This document shows, piece after piece, positions 31,761 to 40,915 of a DNA stretch of 64,000 nucleotides. The DNA comes from an uncultured bacterium (GTDB lineage Bacteria; Cyanobacteriota; Vampirovibrionia; Gastranaerophilales; Gastranaerophilaceae): positions 22,122-86,121 of the forward strand of contig URPS01000002.1 in the NCBI GenBank assembly GCA_900549855.1, written 5' to 3'. The notes below the pieces were generated by a model. It worked only from the letters and a program-made list of their open reading frames with translations, searched no databases and was not told the DNA's origin. Within the stretch, counting starts at the first letter, position 1; each line of letters opens with the position of its first letter. Position numbers and translations under genes: made by a program.

Positions 31761-31968
31761 ACCCCTCACATTTACCCCTCACCCGAATTTCTAAGCTTCG
31801 AGCATAGCTCTCAACTTGAAATTCTACCCAGTCTTGGATTATTCGGGCGAGCATAACATTCCAATGTCACCAAATCCTAACGGATTTTTATAGCCATTTC
31901 CATGTTATTTGCTCTTACGGGCTAATGCCCTACCGAAAATCCGCTCTCCCACAAGGGGCGAGGGGTAC
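31761..31968. repeat. intergenic repeat region (CCCCTCACCCGAATTTCT ... CTCTCCCACAAGGGGCGAGGGG)
   Basis: The ends of this gene-free stretch match the block at 46535-46610: CCCCTCACCCGAATTTCTAA at the left and CTCTCCCACAAGGGGCGAGGG at the right. In between are ATTCGGGCGAGCATAAC and further GC-rich pieces not seen in the other copy. It is far more GC-rich than its surroundings and looks like an interspersed repeat interrupted by other sequence. Confidence 0.55.
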
Positions 31969-31973
31969 ACCAT

Positions 31974-32867
31974 TTACACTCCAGTAGCAATCAAGTCCGG
32001 ATGTTCAATTACAGTACGGACATAATTGTAATATTCGTTTTTGTAACCGTATTTTTCAATTTTATTCAAAAGTTCTTCTTTTGAGATAAAACCTTGATTA
32101 TATGCAATTTCTTCTAGGCAAGATATTTTAACACCTTTGTTTAATTCCATCGTTTGGACAAACAAACTGGCTTGCAACATAGAATCATGCGTTCCTGTAT
32201 CAAGCCAAGCAAAACCTCTGCCAAGAATTTCAACATTAAGTTCGCCTTTTTCAAGATACATTTTATTAAGGTCAGTAATTTCCAATTCACCACGTTTAGA
32301 TGGCTTAATAAGTTTTGCATAATCACAAACCTTATTATCATAAAAATATAAACCTGTTACTGCATAATTTGATTTTGGATTAACAGGCTTTTCTTCTAAA
32401 GAAATAGCTTTATTGTTACTATCAAATTCAACAACACCAAATCTTTCCGGATCTTTTACCGTATACCCAAAAACAGTAGCGCCGCAATGTTTCTTTAGCG
32501 CATCTTTCATAATTGTAGAAAAACCATGACCGTGGAAAATATTGTCACCAAGAATCAAAGCAACATCTTCACCATTAATAAAATCTTCCGCAATTAAAAA
32601 TGCATCCGCTATACCTCTTTGTACATATTGGATACGATATTGCAAATTCAAACCATATTGAGAACCATCACCCAATAATTTTATAAAATTATCATAGTCT
32701 GATTCGTTGGTAATAATCAAAATATCCTTAATCCCTGCAAGCATAAGTGTTGATAGCGGATAATAAATCATTGGTTTATCGTAAATAGGAAGTAATATTT
32801 TAGATATTGGCTGTGATGCCGGATATAATCTTGTTCCTGCGCCTCCTGCTAAAACGATACCTTTCAT
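31974..32867 (-). CDS. rfbA: glucose-1-phosphate thymidylyltransferase
   Basis: A protein of 297 residues with the nucleotidyltransferase signature GIVLAGGAGTRLYPAS and PISKILLPIYDKPMIYYPL, the LILGDNIFHGHG block, EEKPVNPKSNYAVTGLYFYD, and the RfbA-specific GFAWLDTGTHDSM. The enzyme makes dTDP-glucose, the first step toward dTDP-rhamnose for surface polysaccharide. No other rml gene is adjacent. The next gene on the same strand upstream is a thioredoxin-fold protein 8 bases away. Confidence 0.95.
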   Translation of the reverse strand: MKGIVLAGGAGTRLYPASQPISKILLPIYDKPMIYYPLSTLMLAGIKDILIITNESDYDNFIKLLGDGSQYGLNLQYRIQYVQRGIADAFLIAEDFINGEDVALILGDNIFHGHGFSTIMKDALKKHCGATVFGYTVKDPERFGVVEFDSNNKAISLEEKPVNPKSNYAVTGLYFYDNKVCDYAKLIKPSKRGELEITDLNKMYLEKGELNVEILGRGFAWLDTGTHDSMLQASLFVQTMELNKGVKISCLEEIAYNQGFISKEELLNKIEKYGYKNEYYNYVRTVIEHPDLIATGV

Positions 32868-32875
32868 ATTTCCTC

Positions 32876-33247
32876 CTAACTTCTAAATCTCTTCATTTCT
32901 GTTTCTGTACACACAGTATCCATCAAACAGTCCGGCAAAATTTGCATTGCTTTATGCTTTTTACCGTTTATCATAACTACATAAGGGACATAGCCCCCTC
33001 TATATTCATACATTAACTTTCGTCCATAATTTGTAGAAGCATTTTCTTTTATAAACGCAAATTCACCATTATGCGACTTAATTAATTCATTATACTTCGG
33101 TGAATATATTTTACAATATTTGCAATCCGGAGTATACAAATATAAAAATACATTGTGACCTTTATTGATTGCGTTTTCAACTTCTCCCGCAAATGACGGA
33201 AGAATAAAAAATGCTGATAAAATTAATAATAAACCCTTCTTAATCAT
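32876..33247 (-). CDS. exported thioredoxin-fold protein with CKYC active site
   Basis: About 123 residues from the ATG at 33247, which gives a proper signal peptide (MIKKGLLLILSAFFILPSFAGE). A thioredoxin-like start (VFLYLYTPDCKYCKIYSP) carries the CxxC pair, and YVPYVVMINGK corresponds to the cis-proline strand. It is probably a periplasmic thiol-disulfide protein. The C-terminal end has two further cysteines (DCLMDTVC). No strong ribosome binding site is seen at either possible start. It lies 8 bases ahead of rfbA. Confidence 0.72.
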   Translation of the reverse strand: MIKKGLLLILSAFFILPSFAGEVENAINKGHNVFLYLYTPDCKYCKIYSPKYNELIKSHNGEFAFIKENASTNYGRKLMYEYRGGYVPYVVMINGKKHKAMQILPDCLMDTVCTETEMKRFRS

Positions 33248-33346
33248 AACACTGATGATATCATTATTATAAACCATTTTCAATAGGTAATAAATTTATA
33301 TCCGACTAAATGTTGACTTTTGTATTCCAATCATTAAATTTAGGAT

Positions 33347-34327
33347 ATGACTAAAGATTATTATAAAATTTTAGATATTGAAGAATTCTCTACGCAAGAT
33401 GAAATTAAATGCGCATACAGAAAACTTGCTCGTAAATGGCACCCCGATGTAGCAGGCAACACTCCGGATATTATTGCTAAGTTTAAAGAAATTAATGAAG
33501 CTTACGAAATTCTTTCAAATTCTGTCAAAAAAACGGATTATGATAAAGCTAGAAAATTTTATAATTACAGTAGTCAACAAACAAAAACTGCTGAAAAAAG
33601 TTCAACTTATAACAAAAATACAACAAATCCTAATTTTAAAGAAACACAACACGAAAAGAAAACCGGTACTTTTAATTGGGAAGATTTTTTTAAGCCTAAA
33701 AAAGAGATTAAAACACCAAAACGTGGAGAAGATATTTTTTCTGATGTCGAAATTTCTGTATTTGAAGCTATTAGTGGAACTACAAAAGTTATCAATATGC
33801 TTCAAACAGAAGTCTGTCCAAGTTGTGGCGGAAGAAAATTTGTAAATGGTAATAAATGTTCTTATTGTAAGGGAAAAGGGGATATTTCCACTTACAAAAG
33901 ATTTAGTGTGAAGATTCCTGCCGGAATTAAGGATGGCTCAAAAATAAGATTGGCGGAAGAAGGTGAAAAGGGAAAAAATGGTGGCCGCAATGGCGATTTA
34001 TATTTAACAATTCATATTAGAGAACCGCAAAACTACAAAACAGATGGTCTAAATATCTTAAAAAATATTCCGATTACACCATACGAAGCCGTTTTGGGTG
34101 CAGAAATTACAATTTCTACTTTGATTGGTAACATATCTTTAAAAATTGCACCAAACACAAAAAACGGACAAAAAATCCGTCTTTCCGGTTGCGGAATTAA
34201 ACAAAATGACAAAATTGGTGATATGATAGTAACTGTAGAAATTCAAATTCCTCATGATTTGTCTGTAGAAGAAATTGATTTATATAAAAAATTACAGGAA
34301 TTGCGAGGTGGAAAAAGGGTATTTTAA
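33347..34327 (+). CDS. DnaJ-family co-chaperone with half-size zinc finger
   Basis: A protein of 326 residues. The J-domain is complete, with the HPD motif in KWHPDVAG, and stimulates the DnaK ATPase. A low-complexity Lys/Thr/Asn linker replaces the Gly/Phe region. The two beta-barrel substrate domains are present (DIFSDVEISVFEAISGTTKVI, IPAGIKDGSKIRLAEEGEKG, PYEAVLGAEITI). Only two of the four CxxCxG zinc motifs remain (CPSCGGRKF and CSYCKGKGD), enough for one zinc site. It falls between true DnaJ and CbpA types. It is followed after 6 bases by queE, so the two are co-transcribed. Confidence 0.88.
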   Translation: MTKDYYKILDIEEFSTQDEIKCAYRKLARKWHPDVAGNTPDIIAKFKEINEAYEILSNSVKKTDYDKARKFYNYSSQQTKTAEKSSTYNKNTTNPNFKETQHEKKTGTFNWEDFFKPKKEIKTPKRGEDIFSDVEISVFEAISGTTKVINMLQTEVCPSCGGRKFVNGNKCSYCKGKGDISTYKRFSVKIPAGIKDGSKIRLAEEGEKGKNGGRNGDLYLTIHIREPQNYKTDGLNILKNIPITPYEAVLGAEITISTLIGNISLKIAPNTKNGQKIRLSGCGIKQNDKIGDMIVTVEIQIPHDLSVEEIDLYKKLQELRGGKRVF

Positions 34328-34333
34328 TTAATA

Positions 34334-34996
34334 ATGGAAACTAATATAAAAGAAATTTTCGCATCAATCCAAGGTGAAGGACCTTATATCGGATATAAAC
34401 AATTGTTTGTAAGATTTTGCGGATGTAATCTTAATTGCAATTATTGTGATACAGAATTTGGAGCGAGTGAGTCTGAAAAATATTCGGCAGAAGAATTGGC
34501 AAATATTATAAAAGAAAATTTAGATTGTCATTCTGTATCATTAACCGGCGGAGAGCCACTTTTAAATGTGAAATTTTTAAAAGAATTTTTGCCAAAATGT
34601 GAACTTCCTATATACTTAGAAACAAATGGAACTCTTTATGGTGAACTTGCGGAGGTTATTGATTTTGTAACTTATGTTTCTGCTGATATAAAACTTCCAA
34701 GTTGCACCGGATTAAAGCCTTTGTGGGCTGAACATGACAAGTTTTTTAATATTGCTTCAAAAAAAAATCTTTTTGCAAAAGTTGTATTTGGCAAAGATGT
34801 AACTGATGATGAAATAAAGCAGGCTTGTGAGCTTTGCAAAAAATATGATATAGAACTTATTCTTCAGCCTAAAATGAATGGCATTATGCCGGAAGTTAAA
34901 TCAGATTTTATGGAGAAAGTTTTGAATGAGGCTTTAAAATATTACAAAAAAGTTCGATTGATTCCGCAAGTACATAAGTTTATTAATGTACAGTAA
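34334..34996 (+). CDS. queE: 7-carboxy-7-deazaguanine synthase QueE
   Basis: A protein of 220 residues that begins ETNIKEIFASIQGEG and carries the radical-SAM cluster CGCNLNCNYCDTEFG, with the C-x3-C-x2-C spacing and the DT following the last Cys that is typical of QueE. VSLTGGEPLLN and the C-terminal LIPQVHKFINVQ also match the family. QueE performs the ring contraction giving 7-carboxy-7-deazaguanine on the route to queuosine. No other que gene is in the window. Confidence 0.94.
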   Translation: METNIKEIFASIQGEGPYIGYKQLFVRFCGCNLNCNYCDTEFGASESEKYSAEELANIIKENLDCHSVSLTGGEPLLNVKFLKEFLPKCELPIYLETNGTLYGELAEVIDFVTYVSADIKLPSCTGLKPLWAEHDKFFNIASKKNLFAKVVFGKDVTDDEIKQACELCKKYDIELILQPKMNGIMPEVKSDFMEKVLNEALKYYKKVRLIPQVHKFINVQ

Positions 34997-35053
34997 AAAA
35001 ATGTTTTTCTTTTCTAAGCTAGACCAAAGTAAAATTTTTGATATAATAGATTT

Positions 35054-36340
35054 ATGATTGATAGATATTCACGTGAAGAAATTAAAAAGATTTGGGATTT
35101 AGAACAAAAGTTTAGCTACTATTTAAAAGTAGAACTTGCTGTATGCGAAGCGTATTGTAAATTAGGGATTATTCCACAAACATCACTGGATGAAATAAAG
35201 AAGAAAGCATCATTCTCTTTAGAACGAATCGCAGAGGTAGAAAGAGAAGTTAAGCATGATGTAATTGCATTTTTAACCTCAGTAAATGAATCTGTTGGTG
35301 CTGATAATGCAAAATATATTCACCTTGGGTTAACAAGTTCTGATGTGATTGATACAGCTTTTGCGCTACAGATTGCAGACAGTTCGAAAATTGTTTTATC
35401 GGATTTAGATGAATTAATTGCGGTTGTAAAAGAAAAAGCTTTTAAATACAAAGACACTGTATGTATAGGACGCTCGCATGGTGTTCATGCAGAGGTTATG
35501 ACATTTGGATTTAAGCTACTTAATTGGCTTGATGCCTTAGAAAGAGCAAAAAACAGTTTTGAATATGCGCTGGATGAAATTATGGTAGGACAGATTTCCG
35601 GTCCTGTCGGGACATACAGTAATGTGCCACCGGAAGTTGAAGAAATTACTTGCAAAGAATTGAATTTAAAGCCGGCAAAAATTTCTACTCAAATTATTTC
35701 AAGAGATAGACATGCAAAGTTTATGGCAGAATTAGCACTAATTGCAAGCCTAATTGAACAATTTGCAACAGAAATCAGACATTTACAAAAAACAGAAGTT
35801 AGAGAAGTCGAAGAAGGCTTTGCTGTTGGGCAAAAAGGGTCTTCTGCAATGCCGCACAAAAAGAATCCTGTTTTATGCGAAAACTTGTGTGGATTATCTA
35901 GAGTTATTCGTTCAAATATGATTGCAGCTTTTGAGGACATAAACCTTTGGCATGAAAGAGATATTTCGCATAGCTCAACAGAGAGAATTATATTTCCTGA
36001 TTCGCTGATTTTGGCAGATTTTATGTTGCATAGATTCACAGGTGTAATGAAGAATCTGGTTATACACGAAGATAACATGTTAAAGGACACTAAACTCTAT
36101 GGCGGTGTAATTTTTTCACAGAAAATTATGCTTAAATTAGTAGAAGAAAAAGGATATACAAGAGAAGAAGCGTATAAACTTGTACAAAAACATGCTCTTA
36201 GTGCACTTAACGGTGGAAATTTCAAAGAAGAATTGAAAGCAGATAAAGATGTCGCATTGACAGAAGAAGAGTTGGAAGAATGCTTTAGTACTTCTGCTTA
36301 TTTAACTAATATTCCTAAGATATTTAAAAGGTTTGAGTAG
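35054..36340 (+). CDS. purB: adenylosuccinate lyase
   Basis: A protein of 428 residues starting MIDRYSREEIKKIWD. Family marks are HLGLTSSDVIDTAFALQ, GRSHGVHAE and the fumarase-superfamily signature GSSAMPHKKNPVLCEN, with WHERDISHSSTER at a further active-site region. It catalyses two steps of purine synthesis, releasing fumarate from SAICAR and from adenylosuccinate. The length is normal and no residue loss is visible. A TATAAT box lies just upstream of the ATG, suggesting its own promoter. Confidence 0.96.
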   Translation: MIDRYSREEIKKIWDLEQKFSYYLKVELAVCEAYCKLGIIPQTSLDEIKKKASFSLERIAEVEREVKHDVIAFLTSVNESVGADNAKYIHLGLTSSDVIDTAFALQIADSSKIVLSDLDELIAVVKEKAFKYKDTVCIGRSHGVHAEVMTFGFKLLNWLDALERAKNSFEYALDEIMVGQISGPVGTYSNVPPEVEEITCKELNLKPAKISTQIISRDRHAKFMAELALIASLIEQFATEIRHLQKTEVREVEEGFAVGQKGSSAMPHKKNPVLCENLCGLSRVIRSNMIAAFEDINLWHERDISHSSTERIIFPDSLILADFMLHRFTGVMKNLVIHEDNMLKDTKLYGGVIFSQKIMLKLVEEKGYTREEAYKLVQKHALSALNGGNFKEELKADKDVALTEEELEECFSTSAYLTNIPKIFKRFE

Positions 36341-36442
36341 GTTGAAGATTTTGGTTTCTTCACTTCTTAGCGAAGGGAAGGCTAGGGAATACGTTAAACT
36401 TAGTGCTAGATACTGACTGTTTTAAAACAATTAGTAATTTTA

Positions 36443-36593
36443 ACTACCATAGTGCCGTCATTGCGAGAAAATTGAGATTTCCGGTTCATAGTTTGGCAAA
36501 AATTTCTGAAAATTTTCGTGGCAATCTATAATTATCGTTTAACTGGATTACTTCGTCACTAACGTTCCTCGTAATGACGGCATTATGGTAAGT
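36443..36593. repeat. MITE-like element copy 2 (about 150 bp)
   Basis: Inverted ends of about 25 bp (ACTACCATAGTGCCGTCATT... and its near reverse complement ending ...GGCATTATGGTAAGT) bound the same core as the copy at 28131 (GAAAATTTTCGTGGCAATCTATA, then CTGGATTACTTCGTC). Seventeen-base direct repeats ACTGTTTTAAAACAATT flank it at 36416 and 36604. It encodes nothing. It is part of the gene-free stretch 36341-37324. Confidence 0.75.
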
Positions 36594-36658
36594 GTAACTA
36601 CTAACTGTTTTAAAACAATTTTCAATTTTTGACTCATAAAATCTCTCTCTATAATAAA

Positions 36659-36780
36659 TTAGCCCCCACCCTTCCCTCTCTGTCACTAACGTGACATCTC
36701 TCCCACTCAATGGATGCTGCGGGAGAGAATTAAGTTTTAGAAGTGTCTGTACCTCCCCCGAGGAGATGGAATGCGCCGAA
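36659..36780. repeat. GC-rich interspersed repeat (GCCCCCACCCT ... CTCCCCCGAGGAGA)
   Basis: TAGCCCCCACCCTTCCC at the left and CCTCCCCCGAGGAGATGGAATG at the right recur, around a different and shorter centre, at 44184-44276. No reading frame is conserved. The base composition contrasts with the AT-rich neighbourhood. Confidence 0.5.
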
Positions 36781-36810
36781 CCTGTAGTCCCACTTCTAAG
36801 CAGAACCAGT

Positions 36811-37076
36811 AGTTATGATATCATCCTGTAGTTTACACCAAGAAGCTGACCATATGTCTACGTACGGTGGAAATATACATTAATCCAGTAGTCTCACCAA
36901 TGAGGCGGAGTTAGTAGTTATGATATCATCCAGTAATTTACACCAAGAAGCCGACCATATGTCTACGTACGGTGGAAATATACATTAATCCGGTAATCTC
37001 ACCAATGAGGCGGAGTTAGTAGTTATGATATCATCCTGTAGTTTACACCAAGAAGCCGACCATATGTCTACGTACG
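36811..37076. repeat. tandem repeat, 105-bp unit, about 2.5 copies
   Basis: Units begin AGTTATGATATCATCC at 36811, 36916 and 37021, exactly 105 bp apart, and differ at only a few bases. A degenerate partial copy precedes them (from about 36781). Each unit contains several palindromes (ATGATATCAT, CATATG, CTACGTACG) and no open frame. The array ends in the 12-bp palindrome CTACGTACGTAG (37068-37079) followed by a related GTACCTACGTGCGTAG. The following 37090-37324 is plain AT-rich DNA with nothing recognisable. Confidence 0.8.
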
Positions 37077-37324
37077 TAGTACCTACGTGCGTAGCACAAA
37101 AAAAAAGAGTCTTTGTATGACTCTAAAAACTTTAATGTGTGAAGTGTAGTATATAATTTAGATTGAAAATATTTTAATATCTCATATATATAAAAAGTAT
37201 TTTTGGATTAAATAATTGATTGATAAAGTTGTAATTGTAACAAAACTTTACAAAACACGTTCAAATTTGTTTGTTTAGCATAATTCTAGAGTTATAATTT
37301 TAATCTTTATGTTAATATAAAAAT

Positions 37325-38263
37325 ATGGAGAGAATATTAGTAACAGGTGGTGCCGGATTTATCGGTTCACATTTATGTAAAAGGCTTTTGGATGATGGTA
37401 ATCAAGTAATTTGCTTGGACAATTTTTTTACGGGTGTTAGGTCTAATGTAGAGAGATTACAAGCAAACCCGAATTTTGAACTTGTTGAACACGATATTAC
37501 ACAACCATTTGAGGCTGATGTTACGCAGATTTACAATTTAGCATGTCCTGCAAGTCCGCCACATTATCAATTTAACCCGATTAAGACGCTCAAAACTTCA
37601 GTTTTGGGAATGATGAATGTTTTGGAGCTGGCACACAAGTGTAATGCAAAGGTTTTGCAAGCGTCTACGAGTGAAATATATGGTGATCCGCTTATGCACC
37701 CGCAAATAGAATCTTATTGGGGGAATGTTAATCCTATCGGAATCAGAAGTTGTTATGATGAGGGGAAACGTTGCGCAGAAACAATGATGATGGACTATCA
37801 CCGTCAGTATGGTGTAAAGATAAAAATTGTTAGAATTTTTAATACGTACGGTCCATTGATGTTACCGAATGACGGACGAGTTGTTTCAAATTTCATTATA
37901 CAAGCATTGAAAAATCAAGATATAACTATTTATGGGGAAGGAAAACAAACTCGCTCATTCTGCTATGTGGATGATTTGATTGAAGGTTTTATTAGAATGA
38001 TGACTTCTGATTTAACGGGTCCTGTTAATCTTGGCAATCCGTCAGAACGTACAATTTTAGATTTGGCTAAATTGATAATATCAATGACTAATTCTAATTC
38101 AAAACTAATATTCAAACCGTTACCTTCTGATGACCCTATTAAGCGCCGTCCCGACATTTCACTTGCTAAAAGAGAATTGGATTGGGAACCTAAAGTTGAC
38201 ATAGAATGTGGTTTAGCTAAAACTATAGACTATTTTAATCAGCTAAATGCAGTCAAGTGTTAA
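37325..38263 (+). CDS. UDP-glucuronate decarboxylase (UDP-xylose synthase)
   Basis: A protein of 312 residues in the extended SDR family. The NAD-binding VTGGAGFIGSHL, the UXS-typical LACPASPPHYQFNP, STSEIYGDP, the catalytic SCYDEGKR (Y-x3-K) and IFNTYGP are all present. It converts UDP-glucuronate to UDP-xylose for polysaccharide or glycan synthesis. An ordinary UDP-glucose epimerase is excluded by the PASPPHYQ motif. It is preceded by the large repeat region and converges on the EmrB-like gene, whose stop is 9 bases away. Confidence 0.92.
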   Translation: MERILVTGGAGFIGSHLCKRLLDDGNQVICLDNFFTGVRSNVERLQANPNFELVEHDITQPFEADVTQIYNLACPASPPHYQFNPIKTLKTSVLGMMNVLELAHKCNAKVLQASTSEIYGDPLMHPQIESYWGNVNPIGIRSCYDEGKRCAETMMMDYHRQYGVKIKIVRIFNTYGPLMLPNDGRVVSNFIIQALKNQDITIYGEGKQTRSFCYVDDLIEGFIRMMTSDLTGPVNLGNPSERTILDLAKLIISMTNSNSKLIFKPLPSDDPIKRRPDISLAKRELDWEPKVDIECGLAKTIDYFNQLNAVKC

Positions 38264-38272
38264 AATATATAC

Positions 38273-39814
38273 TTAAGCAGATTGTTTTTTCTTTTTTGTT
38301 TGTTTATTTTTCAAGAGCATTACAAGGAAAATTGCAACAATCATTAAAAGAGCAAGAACTGTGAATATATCAAAAAATGCAGCAAGTCGTGCTTGTGCAA
38401 GTAATTGTTTGTAGAGTATACCATTAGCTTTCTTTGAAGCAACTACAGTTGGATAATACCTCATAAATTTATGTTGAAGAGCGTTAAACTTATATAAAAA
38501 CATGGGGTTGTGTGGAGAAAGATTTGCAACAAAGTAATTTTGGTAAACTTGTGACACTCGAGCAATAAAAGTTGATGATACAGAAGTTGCCATTGCTGTT
38601 AAGATATTTTTAAATAATGCATGAAGAGCAGCAGCATCTGCGTTCTTACTAGAAGGAAGTGTTTGGAAAGAAAGTGCTGTAATTGGTACAAACGCTGTTG
38701 GAACACCGATACATAAAAGTAAGTTTGGTAAAATTATACTTTCCATAGAAGAAGTTGGATTCATTTGAGTCAACATCAAAAGAGAAATTGCAATAATAAC
38801 AAAGCCGATGGACGCCAGCAATTTACCTTCCACATACTTAGAAACTTCGCCCATTACAATCAAACCTATAAGGCACACTATTGCTCGAGGAAACATCAAA
38901 AGCCCTGACATAGACGGGCTGTATCCAACAAGACTTTGTACAAACATTGGAACAAGCAACAAAGTGGAATACAAAACTACGTTAATAAAAGAGCTTGCAA
39001 AAGTTCCATATAAAAAATTTCTATCTTTAAATACACGAATATCAATAACAGGGTACTTGTATTCCAATTCCCAAACGTAGAAAAATACAAACGCAAATAT
39101 ACAGACACCGGTTGTCCAGCAAATCCAAGTTTCATCAAACCAGTTATATTGTTGACCTTTATCAAGAATAACCTGCATGCAGCCCATTGCAATTACAATT
39201 GATAAATAACCAATAATATCAAACTTCTTGTTATACTTTAGTTTTGCAGGTTCTTCATCTGCCATAAATAATTTAATCAAAAGCAATGATAATATGCAGA
39301 GCGGAATGTTTATTATAAAAATCCATTGCCAAGAATAATTATCAGTTAAATAACCTCCGATAAACGGTCCGGCGAGCGGCGAAAACATTGCTGCTACACC
39401 AAATAATCCCATAGCTATACCTCGCTGTTCCGGAGGAAAAACTTCTAATAAAACAGCTTGACATAGAGGCAAAATACATCCGCTTCCTATACCTTGAACA
39501 ATTCTAGCGCCAATCAATGCTTGTAGATTAGGAGCTAAAATACAAAGCAGGCAACCGATAGCAAATACAATAATACTGTATATAAAAAGGAGCTTTTTAC
39601 CTATTAATCGCACTAAATACCCTGTTACCGGTAACATAAGTCCACCGGAAATGATATAGCAGGTGATTACGGTATTCGCTTCATATTGAGTTGCACCATA
39701 AAAACCGGCAATGTGCGGTTGACTAACGTTTGTACCGGAAGATGCTGCCAGTGCTAGAAATGATGGTAACAAAACTGCTAATGCTATTATAAATGGGTTA
39801 GTTTTCTTTTCCAT
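38273..39814 (-). CDS. emrB: MFS drug exporter, DHA2 (EmrB/QacA) family
   Basis: A protein of 513 residues with about 14 hydrophobic segments, as in DHA2 transporters. The opening FIIALAVLLPSFLALAASS, ITCYIISGGLMLPVTGYL, RIVQGIGSGCILPLCQAVLLEVFPPEQRG and FSPLAGPFIGGYLTDNYSWQWIFIIN are EmrB-type motifs. It exports hydrophobic compounds using the proton gradient and works with an HlyD-type adaptor and a TolC-type channel, both encoded next door. The start overlaps the end of emrA by 17 bases. Confidence 0.92.
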   Translation of the reverse strand: MEKKTNPFIIALAVLLPSFLALAASSGTNVSQPHIAGFYGATQYEANTVITCYIISGGLMLPVTGYLVRLIGKKLLFIYSIIVFAIGCLLCILAPNLQALIGARIVQGIGSGCILPLCQAVLLEVFPPEQRGIAMGLFGVAAMFSPLAGPFIGGYLTDNYSWQWIFIINIPLCILSLLLIKLFMADEEPAKLKYNKKFDIIGYLSIVIAMGCMQVILDKGQQYNWFDETWICWTTGVCIFAFVFFYVWELEYKYPVIDIRVFKDRNFLYGTFASSFINVVLYSTLLLVPMFVQSLVGYSPSMSGLLMFPRAIVCLIGLIVMGEVSKYVEGKLLASIGFVIIAISLLMLTQMNPTSSMESIILPNLLLCIGVPTAFVPITALSFQTLPSSKNADAAALHALFKNILTAMATSVSSTFIARVSQVYQNYFVANLSPHNPMFLYKFNALQHKFMRYYPTVVASKKANGILYKQLLAQARLAAFFDIFTVLALLMIVAIFLVMLLKNKQTKKKKQSA

Positions 39815-40907
39815 TTCTTATCTTCACCTTTGGTACAACTGACATTCCAGGGACAATGTTGTAGTTTGAAATATCTTCATCAAATACAATTTTTACAGGA
39901 ACTCTTTGAACAATTTTTACGTAACTACCAACCGCATTTTCCGGAGGAAATAAGCTTGATTTCGCACCCGTTGCACGTTGAATGCTATCAACATGTCCTT
40001 TAAATCTTTTATTAGGATACGTATCAACTTTAATTTTCACAGGTTGTCCATCTTTCATGTGCGTAAGTTGAATTTCTTTGAAATTAGCAACCACCCAAAC
40101 TTGATTTGGAACAATGTTCATCAATGGTTGCCCTATATTTACATAATTACCTTTTTCGACACTTCTTGCTGCAATTTTCCCTGCTTGCGGAGCATAAATT
40201 TTTGTGTATTTAAGATTTAGTTTAGCTTGTTCAACTTCTGCTTCAAGTCTTTCAATCAAAGCTTCATCTGCTTCGGTTTTTGCTTTATTAGATTCTAAAG
40301 CATGTTTTGCCGCAATAGAATTTTCATTTGAGGCATTAAAATCTGCTTCTGCGACTTCTAATGCTGTCTTACTTTTTTCGTAAGCTTGTTTTGATACAAT
40401 TCCGTCTTTGTATAAATCTTTATATCTTGCAAAATCTTTTTTTGCAAAATCCAATTTAGATTCAGCAGAAGAAATGTCTTCAAAAGATTTATTAACCTTA
40501 GAAGAACTTTCATCTACATTTTTCACTGCAATATTTAATCCGGCTTTTGCTTCTGCTAATTTTGCTTCTGCTTGCGCCAGAGCAACTTCAAAATCTTTTG
40601 GATCAAGCTCAACTAGTAGTTCACCCGCTTCAACCTCTTGGTTATCGTCTACCAACAATTTTACAACCGGTGCTGCAACTCTTGGCGCAATAGATACCAA
40701 ACGACCTTCAACAAACGCATCATCCGTTGATTGAAAAAATGTCGAATGAATTGCTGCGGTAATGCCAAGAATTACAAGAATTGCAGCAGTAATAGATGGT
40801 ACAATTACACGTTTTTTCTTATATTCTGGACGTCTTTTCTTTAAACGTTTTTTTGCTTCTTTTATAAATTCCGGTGGATTTTTATCTTCATGTTGTTTTT
40901 TTGCCAT
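39798..40907 (-). CDS. emrA: periplasmic adaptor (HlyD/EmrA membrane-fusion protein)
   Basis: A protein of 369 residues: a basic cytoplasmic head, one TM helix (VPSITAAILVILGITAAI), FFQSTDDAFVEGRLVSIAPRVAAPV, and a lipoyl/HlyD core (DNQEVEAGELLVELDPKDF). A long alpha-hairpin with SEAE-like heptads and the beta-barrel segment KIYAPQAGKIAARSVEKGNYV follow. It connects the EmrB-like pump to the outer-membrane channel. It is followed by emrB and preceded by the marR-type gene in one operon. Confidence 0.92.
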   Translation of the reverse strand: MAKKQHEDKNPPEFIKEAKKRLKKRRPEYKKKRVIVPSITAAILVILGITAAIHSTFFQSTDDAFVEGRLVSIAPRVAAPVVKLLVDDNQEVEAGELLVELDPKDFEVALAQAEAKLAEAKAGLNIAVKNVDESSSKVNKSFEDISSAESKLDFAKKDFARYKDLYKDGIVSKQAYEKSKTALEVAEADFNASNENSIAAKHALESNKAKTEADEALIERLEAEVEQAKLNLKYTKIYAPQAGKIAARSVEKGNYVNIGQPLMNIVPNQVWVVANFKEIQLTHMKDGQPVKIKVDTYPNKRFKGHVDSIQRATGAKSSLFPPENAVGSYVKIVQRVPVKIVFDEDISNYNIVPGMSVVPKVKIRNGKEN

Positions 40908-40915
40908 AATATCAC

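Noticed and set aside
36486..36710. 74-aa minus-strand reading frame in the repeat region
   Set aside because: It runs through the MITE-like element and the adjacent GC-rich repeat; no ribosome binding site and no protein-like composition.
36781..37079. CRISPR array
   Set aside because: The 105-bp units are directly adjacent with no variable spacers, and no cas gene is in the window.
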